Assembly: GCF_000718515.1 (NCBI RefSeq)
Contig: NZ_JNZS01000001.1
Span: forward strand, 186,001-250,000
Direction of reading: 5' to 3'
DNA from: Micromonospora parva
GTDB taxonomy: Bacteria > Actinomycetota > Actinomycetes > Mycobacteriales > Micromonosporaceae
Length of the DNA stretch: 64,000 nucleotides
A model generated the notes under the pieces. That model saw only the letters and a program-made list of their open reading frames with translations, had not been told where the DNA came from and searched no databases. Position numbers and translations under genes: made by a program. This document shows, one piece after another, positions 17,919 to 25,707 of the stretch. The first letter of the stretch is position 1. Each line of letters starts with the position of its first letter.

Positions 17919-18875
17919 CTAGCCCGCCTGCGGGGATGTCGACGGCTTCTCGCCGCCGCGGGGGGCGGCGAGGGCGTCGACCAGGCGGCGGGCCGAGCCG
18001 GCCAGGTTCCATCGTTGGGCGAGCTCGAGCAGCCGGTCCGGGTCGGCCGGCGCGGTCGGCAGTGCGGTGGGCAGCTGCGGCAGTGGCACGTCCAGTGCGA
18101 CCCGGACCACTGTCGGCGCGACGCCCAGGTAGTCGCGTGCCGCGATCAGCTTGGCGCGCAGGCCGGGCGCGAAGGACGAGTCGGAGTCGTCGAGCGCGGC
18201 CAGGATGCCGGCGATGCTGCCGTAGCGCTCGATCAGTCGGGCGGCGGTCTTCTCGCCGACGCCGGCCACTCCGGGCAGCCCGTCGCTCGGGTCGCCGCGC
18301 AGCGCGGCGAAGTCGGCGTACCGGTCGGCCGGTACGCCGTAGCGGGCCCGCACCGCGGCGTCGTCGCAGTCGTCGAGTTTGGCCACGCCGCGCCCGACGT
18401 AGAGCAGCCGGACCTCTCGGGCGTCGTCGACGAGCTGGAACAGGTCCCGGTCTCCGGAGACCACCTCGACCGGGCCGGGTTGGGTCACCGAGAGGGTGCC
18501 GAGCACGTCGTCGGCCTCGTAGCCGGTGGCGCCGACCGCGGTGATGCCCACCGCGGCGAGGACCTCCAGGATCATCGGGACCTGCGGGGAGAGGGTGTCC
18601 GGAACGATCTCGCCGCCCTGCGGGGCGACCCGGTGCGCCTTGTACGACGGCAGCAGGTCGACGCGCCACGCCGGGCGCCAGTCGTGGTCCAGGGCGCAGA
18701 CCATCCGGTCGGCGCCGCGCACCCGGATCAGGGTGGCGAGCATGTCGAGGAAGCCGCGTACCGCGTTGACCGGGGTGCCGTCCTCGGCCTTGGCGGCGGA
18801 CTCCGGAATGCCGAAGTAGGCCCGGAAGTAGAGGCTGGCTGCGTCGATCAGCAGGATCGGGGGTCGGTGTGCCAC
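17919..18875 (-). CDS. 5'-3' exonuclease / flap-endonuclease-type protein
   Basis: A 318-residue single-domain 5' nuclease homologous to the N-terminal domain of DNA polymerase I. Visible motifs are LLIDAASLYFRAYFG, ALDHDWRPAWRVDLLPSYKAHR, GYEADDVLGTL, EVVSGDRDLFQLV, and the helix-hairpin-helix GDPSDGLPGVAGVGEKTAARLIERYGS. These hold the acidic metal ligands and the DNA-binding H3TH. Many actinobacteria carry such a stand-alone FEN, separate from PolA, for flap or primer removal. The GTG start at 18875 gives the family-typical start (MAHRPPILLIDAASL). It is probably monocistronic; the next gene on this strand starts upstream at 19161. Confidence 0.9.
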   Translation of the reverse strand: MAHRPPILLIDAASLYFRAYFGIPESAAKAEDGTPVNAVRGFLDMLATLIRVRGADRMVCALDHDWRPAWRVDLLPSYKAHRVAPQGGEIVPDTLSPQVPMILEVLAAVGITAVGATGYEADDVLGTLSVTQPGPVEVVSGDRDLFQLVDDAREVRLLYVGRGVAKLDDCDDAAVRARYGVPADRYADFAALRGDPSDGLPGVAGVGEKTAARLIERYGSIAGILAALDDSDSSFAPGLRAKLIAARDYLGVAPTVVRVALDVPLPQLPTALPTAPADPDRLLELAQRWNLAGSARRLVDALAAPRGGEKPSTSPQAG

Positions 18876-18933
18876 GCCGGACAGCCTGGCACAACCCTCT
18901 GACGATCGGGGGTACGCCCGGCCGTCGGTGGGG

Positions 18934-19161
18934 TCAGCGGCGCTCGTCGGGCTGGTAGACGGTCTCGCGGCGGGCCAGGTGCTGCACGATGTAGCTGGTC
19001 ACCAGCAGCAGGATCGCGACCACCACCTCGACCCAGGCGGCGACGCCGTCGGCGACGGTGAGGCCGATGATCAGCAGGACCAGGCCGACGAGGGCGAGGA
19101 CGCCGGCCCAGAGTTGGCGGCGGCGGCGTGTCGCGGCCTGGCTCGCCTGGTTCGCTGCCAT
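18934..19161 (-). CDS. small two-helix membrane protein
   Basis: A 75-residue protein with a basic N-terminus (ATRRRRQ) and two hydrophobic helices (WAGVLALVGLVLLIIGLTVADG and VEVVVAILLLVTSYIVQHL). No family function is known to me. ATG 19161 follows GGGAGGACCGAC with normal spacing. It may be co-transcribed with the nuclease gene 58 nt downstream, since both are on the minus strand. Confidence 0.65.
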   Translation of the reverse strand: MAANQASQAATRRRRQLWAGVLALVGLVLLIIGLTVADGVAAWVEVVVAILLLVTSYIVQHLARRETVYQPDERR

Positions 19162-19283
19162 GTCGGTCCTCCCGGTCGGGGAGTCCGGGCGGCTCCCCGC
19201 TTCCAGGCTAGGGGTCGCGGTGGCGTTCGATGAGGGAAACCGACGCGCGGGGGCGTGCCGTCACCCGGCCGTCGCCGAGCAGT

Positions 19284-19302
19284 CCGTTCCAATCCGGAAC
19301 GG
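19284..19302 (+). promoter_or_regulatory. perfect 7-7 inverted repeat operator of the HxlR-peroxiredoxin gene
   Basis: CCGTTCCAATCCGGAACGG is a perfect 7-bp dyad with a 5-nt centre. It ends 2 nt before the -10 hexamer, so it covers the -35/spacer region. Binding there would block RNA polymerase, which suggests autorepression by the HxlR-like domain. Confidence 0.65.
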
Positions 19303-19304
19303 GC

Positions 19305-19310
19305 TATAGT
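19305..19310 (+). promoter_or_regulatory. -10 hexamer TATAGT
   Basis: A near-consensus -10 located 26 nt upstream of the GTG start at 19337 and 2 nt after the inverted repeat. Transcription would begin near 19317, leaving a leader with the GGAGG ribosome-binding site. Confidence 0.6.
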
Positions 19311-19336
19311 CGAGGCGGAACCAATGGAGGTGGACG

Positions 19337-20224
19337 GTGCGGCGGGAGGATCTTGCCGATGCGGACTGCGGCATCGCGCAGGCGCTGGGCGTGCTGGGGG
19401 ACTGGTGGACCTTCCTCATCGTTCGCGACGTCGCCGGTGGCACGACCCGCTTCGACGGGCTCCAACGGGAGTTGGGCGTCAGCCGGCGGGCGCTGACCGA
19501 ACGCCTCGCCGCGCTGGTCGAGCACGGTGTGCTGGAACGCAGACCGTATTCGGACCACCCGCCCCGCTACGACTATCTGCTCACGGCGCGGGGCGAGGGC
19601 CTGTTGCCGGTGCTGATCGCCATGCAGGACTGGGGGACGAGGTATCTCATGGGTGACGGTGATCTGACCGCTACCGCCGACGCCGGCTCGGCCGAGGCGC
19701 GCCGGGCACATGATCTGGTCGGCCGGCGGCTGCCCGAGATCGTCCTGCCCGCCGCCGACGGGCAGCCGGTCGCGCTGGCCGCGACGGACGCGTGGAGCGT
19801 CCTCTACCTGTTCCCGGGGGCGTACGCGCCGGGGACGCACGGCTACCCGCTCGGCTGGGCGGAGATTCCCGGTGCCCGGGGGTGCACGCTGGAGTCGACC
19901 ACCTACGCCAGGCGTCACCCGGACTTCCAGGCCGCCGGTGTCCGGGTGTACGGCGTCAGCACCCAGCGGCCCGACCAGCTCGCCGCCTTCGCCGCGTACG
20001 CCGAGCTGCCGTTTCCCATGCTGTCCGATGAGGATGGTCGGCTGGCGGCGGGGCTGCTGCTGCCGGTGTTCCGGGCGGGCGGGGTGAACCGGTTCAAGCG
20101 ACTGACGTTGCTGGTCGACCCGACGGCGGTGGTGCGGGCGGTGCAGTTCCCGGTCACCGACCCGGCCGGCTCGGTGCAGGAGATGCTGACAGTGGTCCGT
20201 GAGCTCGCCGGGGCCCCCGACTGA
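19337..20224 (+). CDS. HxlR-type winged helix fused to a peroxiredoxin (AhpC/TSA) domain
   Basis: A 295-residue fusion. Residues 5-105 are an HxlR domain (DCGIAQALGVLGDWWTFLIVRDVAGG...RFDGLQRELGVSRRALTERLAALVEHGVLERRPY). Residues about 128-290 are a thioredoxin-fold peroxiredoxin-like domain (RLPEIVLPAADGQPVAL...YLFPGAYAPGT...GARGCTLESTTYARRHPDF). The whole protein has exactly two cysteines: C11, the conserved HxlR cysteine, and C183, at the peroxidatic position of the GCT(L)E motif. This suggests a peroxide- or thiol-sensing repressor in one chain. The GTG start is supported by GGAGG 6 nt upstream. A 19-bp palindrome overlaps its promoter, consistent with autoregulation. The architecture is seen; the sensing role is inferred. 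Confidence 0.85.
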   Translation: MRREDLADADCGIAQALGVLGDWWTFLIVRDVAGGTTRFDGLQRELGVSRRALTERLAALVEHGVLERRPYSDHPPRYDYLLTARGEGLLPVLIAMQDWGTRYLMGDGDLTATADAGSAEARRAHDLVGRRLPEIVLPAADGQPVALAATDAWSVLYLFPGAYAPGTHGYPLGWAEIPGARGCTLESTTYARRHPDFQAAGVRVYGVSTQRPDQLAAFAAYAELPFPMLSDEDGRLAAGLLLPVFRAGGVNRFKRLTLLVDPTAVVRAVQFPVTDPAGSVQEMLTVVRELAGAPD

Positions 20225-20274
20225 CGCGGTGGCGTCGATCGGGAGCCCCGGGGCAACAGCCTGCGGGCGTGGCG

Positions 20275-21645
20275 TCAGGCCGGGAGCGTCCAGCGTTGGT
20301 TGGCGCCGGCGAAGCAGTCCCAGATCTGCAGCCGGGTGCCGTCGGCGGAGCTGTTGTCGGTGGCGTCGAGGCACTTGTTCGACTGCGGGTTGCGCAGCGT
20401 CCCGTTGGACTGCGCCTGCCAGACCTGCGCGCCGCTGCCGTTGCAGTCCCAGAGTTGGACCTTCGCGCCGTTGGCGGTGGAGCCGCTGGCGATGTCGGCG
20501 CACTTGCCGAGGGCGCGCAGCGTGCTGTCGCTGGCCACGGTCCAGGTCTGCGCGTTGGTGCCGTTGCAGGTCCAGAGCTGGATGGCGGCGCCGTTGGCGG
20601 TGCTGGCCGAGGCCACGTCGACGCACTTGCCGCCGATCCCGGTGATCCGGCCGGTACGACCGGTCGGCGGCGGGGTGGTGCCGCCCATGATCGTGTCGTA
20701 CATGGCGCTGACCAGTGAGGTCGAGCCGGTGGTGTCCTGCGACAGCTCCCAGTTCATCACGCCGCCGGCGTTTGCGAGGGCCCACTGCGTCTTGCGCTTG
20801 ACCGTCGGGACGCCGTTGTAGCACTGCTGGGCCCCGCCGGCGGTGGTGCAGTCCCGGTTGGCGTTCGCCGGGTCCAGCGCGACCAGCGCCGAGTAGGTGT
20901 AGTAGCCGGGACGGCTGTAGAACGGGATGCCGAGGACGGCCTTGCTGGCCGGCAGGCCGCGGGCCTTCCACAGGTTGACGCTGTTGATCGACCAGTCGTA
21001 GTTCGAGTGCGGGCTGCCGCCGTCGTACGCCATGATGTTGAGCCAGTCGACCTGGTTGAACACGGCCGGCTGCACGCCGTCGACGGAGTAACCCTCGGAG
21101 ACCACGGCGGCGGTGAGCAGCTTGCCGCGACTGTGCATGGCGGTGCCGAGCTGCGTCATGAGCGCCGTGTAGTTGTTCGCCGAGGCGCCCGGGTCGGGGT
21201 ATTCCCAGTCCATGTCGACGCCGTCGAGGTTGTACTGGTTGACGAAGTTGACCAGGTTGTTGACGAAGGTGGTCCGGCTGCCGGAGTTGGCCGCGAGGGC
21301 CTCGAAGGCCGAGTCGTTGCCGTCGTTCCAGCCGCCGACCGCGATCGACACCTTGACGTTGTTGGCGTGTGCCTGGGAGACCAGCGAGGAGAGTTTGCTC
21401 GGGTTTTCCACCGCGCGCAGGCTGCCGTCGTTGTTGGGCAGCACGAACGCGTAGTTGATGTGGGTGAGCTTGTTGTACTGGATGGTGTTGACGTTGCCGG
21501 CCCAGGAGGGCATGTAGCCGACGCTCTTGAAGTTGTTCGGCAGCACCACGGCCTGCGCGGCGGTGGAGGTGACGGTGAGGGTGGCACCGGCCGTGGCCAG
21601 CGCGAGGAGGCCGGCGGCGAGGGCGCGGCGTAGTGGTGAGGACAT
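20275..21645 (-). CDS. secreted GH18 chitinase with C-terminal ricin-type (CBM13) lectin domain
   Basis: A 456-residue secreted glycoside hydrolase. Residues 1-32 are a signal peptide (RRALAAGLLALATAGATLTVTSTAAQA). Residues about 35-325 are a GH18 barrel with the catalytic DxxDxDxE motif complete (LDGVDMDWEYP: D141, D144, D146, E148). A TTPPPTGRTG linker leads to a ricin-type beta-trefoil with three QxW-type repeats (NAQTW, GAQVW, NQRW). It should hydrolyse chitin outside the cell, with the lectin domain aiding polysaccharide binding. ATG 21645 is preferred over an upstream start at 21744 because the signal peptide starts there. A good promoter lies at 21745-21774. The 12-bp direct repeats known from Streptomyces chi promoters were looked for and not found. 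Confidence 0.92.
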   Translation of the reverse strand: MSSPLRRALAAGLLALATAGATLTVTSTAAQAVVLPNNFKSVGYMPSWAGNVNTIQYNKLTHINYAFVLPNNDGSLRAVENPSKLSSLVSQAHANNVKVSIAVGGWNDGNDSAFEALAANSGSRTTFVNNLVNFVNQYNLDGVDMDWEYPDPGASANNYTALMTQLGTAMHSRGKLLTAAVVSEGYSVDGVQPAVFNQVDWLNIMAYDGGSPHSNYDWSINSVNLWKARGLPASKAVLGIPFYSRPGYYTYSALVALDPANANRDCTTAGGAQQCYNGVPTVKRKTQWALANAGGVMNWELSQDTTGSTSLVSAMYDTIMGGTTPPPTGRTGRITGIGGKCVDVASASTANGAAIQLWTCNGTNAQTWTVASDSTLRALGKCADIASGSTANGAKVQLWDCNGSGAQVWQAQSNGTLRNPQSNKCLDATDNSSADGTRLQIWDCFAGANQRWTLPA

Positions 21646-21744
21646 CGGGGGCCTTCCCGTGGGCGGGGGACGACACCCGCCCGCGCGGGGTGACGCGGGC
21701 GGGGAGTGCGGGACGCAGGTACGGGTGGGCCTCGAGGCAGCCAA

Positions 21745-21774
21745 ATCTTAAAGAGTGTTAACTGTCCGAGTCAA
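21745..21774 (-). promoter_or_regulatory. chitinase promoter TTGACT-18-TAAGAT
   Basis: Read on the minus strand, TTGACT (complement of 21769-21774) and TAAGAT (complement of 21745-21750) are separated by 18 bp in a locally AT-rich stretch, about 100 nt upstream of the chitinase start. It fits housekeeping sigma-70-type recognition. Confidence 0.6.
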
Positions 21775-21833
21775 TCAACATCGGTGGATTTCTGGCCTGC
21801 TGATGTCGATATGGGGTTTGCCCAAACGACCGT

Positions 21834-21839
21834 TAAGCT
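21834..21839 (+). promoter_or_regulatory. -10 hexamer TAAGCT of the M24 peptidase gene (leaderless)
   Basis: TAAGCT ends 6 nt before GTG 21846, so the transcript should start at the start codon; there is no ribosome-binding site. Confidence 0.5.
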
Positions 21840-21845
21840 GACGGG

Positions 21846-22955
21846 GTGGGAATCGACGAGCTGTATCCGCCCGATCGGCTGATCGCCGCGCAGCGCGCCA
21901 CGGCCGCCGCCGGTCTGGACGCCCTGCTGCTCACCCCCGGTTCCGACCTGCGGTACCTGACCGGGTACGACGCCCACGCGGGGGAGCGGCTGACCTGCCT
22001 GGTACTGCCCGCCGAGGGCGAGCCGACCCTGATCGTGCCGAGGCTGGAACGCCCCGCGGCGGAGGCGGCCCCGAACACCGGGGTGCGCATCGTCGACCAC
22101 GTCGACGGCAGCGACCCGTACCCCCTGGTCGTGGCCGCCCTCGACGGCCCGGTCGCGGCGGTCGGGCTCGCCGACCGGATGTGGGCCGAGCAGGTCCTCG
22201 GCCTGCGCGCGGCGCTGCCCGACGCCGCGCAACGCCTCGCCGGGGAGGTGCTGCGTGAGCTGCGGATCCGCAAGTCCCCGGCGGAGATCGCGGCGCTCGC
22301 CGAGGCCGGCGCGGCGATCGACGAGGTGCACCTGCGGATGGGCGAGTGGCTGCGCCCCGGGCGCACCGAGGCCGAGGTCGGCACCGACATCGCCGCGGCG
22401 ATCCGCGCCGCCGGGCACGTCAGCGTCGACTTCGTCATCGTGGCGGCCGGGCCGAACGGGGCCAGCCCGCACCACGGCACCTCCGACCGGCCGATCGGCG
22501 CCGGCGAGCCGGTGGTGGTCGACATCGGCGGCACGATGCCGTCGGGCTACCGCTCGGACTGCACCCGCACCTATCTGGTGGGTGGGCCGGCGCCGGCCGA
22601 CTTCCTGGACTACTACGCGGTGCTGCGCGACGCCCAGCGCGCCGCTGTCGAGGCGGTGCGACCCGGAATCACCGGCGCGGCGGCCGACGCGGCGGCCCGG
22701 GAGCCGATCGCCGCCGCCGGCTACGGGCCCGCCTTCCTGCACCGCACCGGCCACGGCATCGGGCTCGACGGGCACGAGGAGCCGTACCTGGTGGACGGCA
22801 ACGACCGGCCCTTGGAGGCCGGGATGGCGTTCTCCATCGAACCGGGCATCTATCTGGCGGGCCGGCACGGCGCCCGTATCGAGGACATCGTCGTCTGCAC
22901 AACGGACGGCGTGCAACGGCTCAACACCACCCCCACGGAGCTCATCGCGCTATGA
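21846..22955 (+). CDS. M24 family Xaa-Pro aminopeptidase/dipeptidase
   Basis: A 369-residue protein with the creatinase N-terminal domain (LDALLLTPGSDLRYLTGYDAHAGERL) and an M24 'pita-bread' metallopeptidase domain. Metal-ligand segments are visible in order: VVVDIGGTMPSGYRSDCTRTY (two Asp), FLHRTGHGIGLDGHEEP (His), MAFSIEPGIYL (Glu) and ARIEDIV (Glu). It should release N-terminal residues before proline in the cytoplasm. The GTG start has no Shine-Dalgarno sequence but sits 6 nt after a TAAGCT hexamer, so it is probably leaderless. Its stop overlaps the next gene's ATG by 4 nt, so the two are co-translated. Confidence 0.9.
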   Translation: MGIDELYPPDRLIAAQRATAAAGLDALLLTPGSDLRYLTGYDAHAGERLTCLVLPAEGEPTLIVPRLERPAAEAAPNTGVRIVDHVDGSDPYPLVVAALDGPVAAVGLADRMWAEQVLGLRAALPDAAQRLAGEVLRELRIRKSPAEIAALAEAGAAIDEVHLRMGEWLRPGRTEAEVGTDIAAAIRAAGHVSVDFVIVAAGPNGASPHHGTSDRPIGAGEPVVVDIGGTMPSGYRSDCTRTYLVGGPAPADFLDYYAVLRDAQRAAVEAVRPGITGAAADAAAREPIAAAGYGPAFLHRTGHGIGLDGHEEPYLVDGNDRPLEAGMAFSIEPGIYLAGRHGARIEDIVVCTTDGVQRLNTTPTELIAL

Positions 22956-24094
22956 CTGTCGACCGGATCCTGCCCACCGACGAGGCCCACGACCTGCTGG
23001 GTCTCGCCACCGAGCTCGCCGACCGCGAGCTCGCGCCGAAGGCCGCGGCCTTCGAGGAACGCGCCGAGTTCCCCCGCGAGGTGCTGCGGACGCTGGGCCG
23101 CGCCGGGCTGCTCGGCCTGCCGTACCCGGAGGAGTACGGCGGCGCGGCGCAGCCGTACGAGGTGTACCTGCAGGTGTTGGAGATCCTGGCCAGCCGTTGG
23201 CTCGCGGTCGCCGAGGCGGTCAGCGTGCACACCCTGTCCTGCTATCCGGTGGCGGCGTTCGGCAGCGACGAGCAGCGCAAGCTGCTGCCGGACATGCTCG
23301 GTGGCGAGTTGCTGGGCGCGTACTGCCTCTCCGAGCCGCAGGGTGGCTCGGACGCGGCGGCGCTGAGCACCCGGGCCGAGCGCGACGGGGACGTGTACCT
23401 GGTCTCCGGCACCAAAGCGTGGATCACCCACGCCCGGACGGCCGACTTCTACAACGTCTTCTGCCGCACCGGCGGGCCCGGCCCGAAGGGGATCTCCTGC
23501 CTGGTCGTCGACGCGGGCACGGCGGGCATCACCCCGCAGGCGGCGGAGCGGACGATGGGGCTGCGCGCCTCTCCGGTGGCGCAGATCGCCTTCGACGAGG
23601 CCCGGGTGCCGGCGGACCGGCTGATCGGCGCCGAGGGGATGGGCTTCACCATCGCGATGTCCGCGCTGGACTCCGGTCGGCTGGGCATCGCGGCGTGCGC
23701 GGTCGGACTGGCCCAGGCCGCCCTGGACTACGCGGTCTCCTACGCCCGGGAGCGGCAGCAGTTCGGGCGCTCCATCATCGACTTCCAGGGGCTGGGGTTC
23801 CTCCTCGCCGACGCCGCCACCCAGATCTCCGCCGCCCGCGCGCTGACCCTGGCGGCGGCCCGGCTGCGCGACGCCGGCCGCCCGTACGCGATCGAGGCGG
23901 CCAAGGCGAAGCTCTTCGCCACCGACATGGCGATGCGGGTGACCACCGACGCGGTGCAGGTGCTCGGCGGCGCGGGGTACGTGGCCGACCACCCGGTGGA
24001 GCGGTACATGCGCGAGGCGAAGGTGTTGCAGATCGTGGAGGGCACCAACCAGATCCAGCGGATGGTGATCTCCCGGGCCCTCGCGAAGGGCTGA
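22952..24094 (+). CDS. acyl-CoA dehydrogenase
   Basis: A 380-residue flavoprotein of the acyl-CoA dehydrogenase family. Motifs include LGAYCLSEPQGGSDAAAL (FAD/substrate signature), VSGTKAWITHA, RERQQFGRSIIDFQGL and VLGGAGYVADHPVERYMREAKVLQIVEGTNQIQRMVI, whose E in the VEGTNQIQ region matches the catalytic base region of short-chain enzymes. It oxidises acyl-CoA to enoyl-CoA and passes electrons to ETF. ATG 22952 overlaps the stop of the M24 gene (ATGA), which links the two in an operon; the substrate is not determined. An Lrp-type regulator follows about 107 nt downstream. Confidence 0.9.
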   Translation: MTVDRILPTDEAHDLLGLATELADRELAPKAAAFEERAEFPREVLRTLGRAGLLGLPYPEEYGGAAQPYEVYLQVLEILASRWLAVAEAVSVHTLSCYPVAAFGSDEQRKLLPDMLGGELLGAYCLSEPQGGSDAAALSTRAERDGDVYLVSGTKAWITHARTADFYNVFCRTGGPGPKGISCLVVDAGTAGITPQAAERTMGLRASPVAQIAFDEARVPADRLIGAEGMGFTIAMSALDSGRLGIAACAVGLAQAALDYAVSYARERQQFGRSIIDFQGLGFLLADAATQISAARALTLAAARLRDAGRPYAIEAAKAKLFATDMAMRVTTDAVQVLGGAGYVADHPVERYMREAKVLQIVEGTNQIQRMVISRALAKG

Positions 24095-24188
24095 CGGCGG
24101 CGCCCGGTGGCGCGGTCGCGGTGGGTGCGTCACGGCCTGTCGCGGTCCGCCACCCGGGTACCGCGTCGCCGTGCGGCGATTTTCCCGG

Positions 24189-24194
24189 TAGGTT
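24189..24194 (+). promoter_or_regulatory. -10 hexamer TAGGTT of the Lrp gene (leaderless)
   Basis: TAGGTT ends 7 nt before GTG 24202, with no ribosome-binding site, which points to a leaderless transcript. Confidence 0.5.
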
Positions 24195-24201
24195 GCACGC
24201 C

Positions 24202-24708
24202 GTGGAGGAGATCGACCGCGCTATCGTCGCCGCGCTGACCGCCGACGGCCGTCTGTCGTACACCGACCTGGCCGAGCGGGTGGGGCTGTCGGTGTCCGCG
24301 GTGCACCAGCGGGTCCGCCGGCTGGAGCAGCGCGGAGTGATCAAGGGGTACGCCGCCCGGGTGTCGTTCGAGGCGTTGGATCTGCCGCTGACCGCGTTCG
24401 TGGCGATCCGGCCGTTCGATCCGTCGCAGCCGGACGACGCCCCGGAGCGGCTGGCCCACCTGCCGGAGATCGATTCGTGCTACTCGGTGGCGGGGGAGGA
24501 CTTCTACCTGCTGCTGGTGCGGGTGGCCAGCCCCACCGACCTGGAGCGGGTGCTGCAGGAGATCCGCACCTCGGCGAACGTCACCACCCGCACGACCGTG
24601 GTGTTGTCCACGCCGTACGAGAACCGGCCGCCGAAGATCACCGCTGCGGCACCGAGTCGGTCGCGGTCCCGGGCGCCGGAGGAGCCGGCTGGTTCCACCG
24701 CAGGATGA
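24202..24708 (+). CDS. Lrp/AsnC family transcriptional regulator
   Basis: A 168-residue regulator. The N-terminal helix-turn-helix reads EEIDRAIVAALTADGRLSYTDLAERVGLSVSAVHQRVRRLEQRGVIKGYAARV, followed by the RAM ligand-binding domain (LTAFVAIRPF... CYSVAGEDFYLLLVRVASPTDLERVLQEIR...TTRTTVVLSTPYENRPP). These proteins sense amino acids and control amino-acid metabolism; the M24 peptidase/acyl-CoA dehydrogenase operon just upstream is a plausible target. The GTG start sits 7 nt after a TAGGTT hexamer. The last 71 nt overlap the convergent histidine-phosphatase gene tail to tail. Confidence 0.88.
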   Translation: MEEIDRAIVAALTADGRLSYTDLAERVGLSVSAVHQRVRRLEQRGVIKGYAARVSFEALDLPLTAFVAIRPFDPSQPDDAPERLAHLPEIDSCYSVAGEDFYLLLVRVASPTDLERVLQEIRTSANVTTRTTVVLSTPYENRPPKITAAAPSRSRSRAPEEPAGSTAG

Positions 24709-25249
24709 CCTGCCGGCCGTGTTCGTGGCCGAGCGCGCTGACCGTGGCGGTGTCCAGGCGTAGCCGCCCACCGGCGGACGGGGGCATGCCGATCCAGCGG
24801 GCACCGAGCACCCGCAGGCTGTGCGCGTGCCCGACCAACGCGACGGTGCCCCGGTCGAGCAGCGGGGTGACACGGGCCAGCACCCGGTCGAGGCGTTCGC
24901 CCACCTGCGCGGGGGACTCCCCGCCGGGGCAGCCGTCGGTCCAGATGTTCCAGTGCGGATCGTCGTCGTGGATGTCGACGGTGGTGCGGCCCTCGTACTC
25001 GCCGTAGTTCCACTCGCTGAGGTCCTCGTCGACGCTGTCGACGGTGAGCCCGGCCAGCTGCGCGGTGCGCAGCGCCCGGGAGCGGGGGCTGGCCAGCACG
25101 GTGACGAAGCGCCGGGCGGCCAGGAACGCGGCCAGCGTGCGGGCCTGTCGCTCGCCGTCGGGGGTCAGCTCCAGGTCGGTGTACGAGGTGTGCCGGTGGC
25201 TGGCGCTCCAGGTGGTCTCGCCGTGCCGGATCAGCAGGAGCTCTCCCAT
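24638..25249 (-). CDS. histidine phosphatase (phosphoglycerate-mutase-like) family protein
   Basis: A 203-residue protein with the phosphohistidine motif LLLIRHGETTWSASHRHT at its start, then LASPRSRALRTAQLAG, the acid EWNYGEYEG, and the second catalytic histidine in VALVGHAHSLRVL. This is the branch that includes acid phosphatases and phosphoglycerate mutase-like enzymes; the substrate is unknown. ATG 25249 gives the canonical MGELLLIRHGET start; an extension to 25297 is unlikely. Its 3' end overlaps the convergent Lrp gene by 71 bp, so the two transcripts are partly complementary. Confidence 0.9.
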   Translation of the reverse strand: MGELLLIRHGETTWSASHRHTSYTDLELTPDGERQARTLAAFLAARRFVTVLASPRSRALRTAQLAGLTVDSVDEDLSEWNYGEYEGRTTVDIHDDDPHWNIWTDGCPGGESPAQVGERLDRVLARVTPLLDRGTVALVGHAHSLRVLGARWIGMPPSAGGRLRLDTATVSALGHEHGRQVILRWNQPAPPAPGTATDSVPQR

Positions 25250-25406
25250 GCGGCCAGTTAACCATCGTGGGACTGCCCCGACAGTCGACCCCACCACAAC
25301 CTATCTTCCTAGGACGCCTTACAGGGTGTGCCAACCGGCACCACCGGTTTCAGCACCCGGAGACCGGGCACACGAGCCAGGACAACCGCCAGACCGAGGA
25401 GGCGCG

Positions 25407-25601
25407 ATGAGCTTCACCGAGAAGGCAAAGAACAAGGTTGAGCAGATAGCCGGCGCCGCGAGGGAGCGCGTCGGCGATATGACCGACAACGAGCGGATGC
25501 GTGGCGAGGGCGCCAGCCAGCAGAGCGACGCGCGCGCCAAGCAGGCCGGTCAGAACGTCAAGGACGCGGGTCGCAACGTGAAGGACTCGTTCACGAAGTG
25601 A
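25407..25601 (+). CDS. CsbD-like small hydrophilic stress protein
   Basis: A 64-residue, highly charged protein (MSFTEKAKNKVEQIAGAARERVGDMTDNERMRGEGASQQSD...) with the CsbD-family pattern of an amphipathic helix containing K-x-x-x-E-Q-x-x-G-x-A-R-E-x-x-G-D followed by N-x-x-x-x-x-E-G. CsbD proteins are induced by the general stress response in other bacteria; their function is unknown. ATG 25407 follows GAGGAGG at 4 nt. It is monocistronic with a strong hairpin downstream. Confidence 0.75.
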   Translation: MSFTEKAKNKVEQIAGAARERVGDMTDNERMRGEGASQQSDARAKQAGQNVKDAGRNVKDSFTK

Positions 25602-25614
25602 CCTGAGCGGTTCG

Positions 25615-25648
25615 CGGGTCCCCGGGCGGCGATGCGCCCGGGGACCCG
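25615..25648 (+). terminator. perfect 14-bp hairpin after the CsbD-like gene
   Basis: CGGGTCCCCGGGCG (25615-25628) pairs with CGCCCGGGGACCCG (25635-25648) around a 6-nt loop, 13 nt after the stop codon. Confidence 0.8.
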
Positions 25649-25707
25649 TCGTGCTGTGGGCATTCACGACGACACCGCAGGGGCAGTGAACGGCTTTCGC
25701 GTTTGCG

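Noticed and set aside
16342..18894. Long minus-strand open frame of about 850 codons spanning the LtrA and 5'-nuclease genes
   Set aside because: It is the shadow of two real genes in another frame; its translation is Arg/Pro/Gly-rich and has no family resemblance.
19304..21676. Minus-strand open frame of 790 codons over the HxlR-peroxiredoxin and chitinase genes
   Set aside because: Real genes with full motifs occupy other frames; the composition is typical of an out-of-frame high-GC reading.
21646..21845. Chitinase operator direct repeats as in Streptomyces chi promoters
   Set aside because: The typical 12-bp direct repeats are not present in the upstream region.
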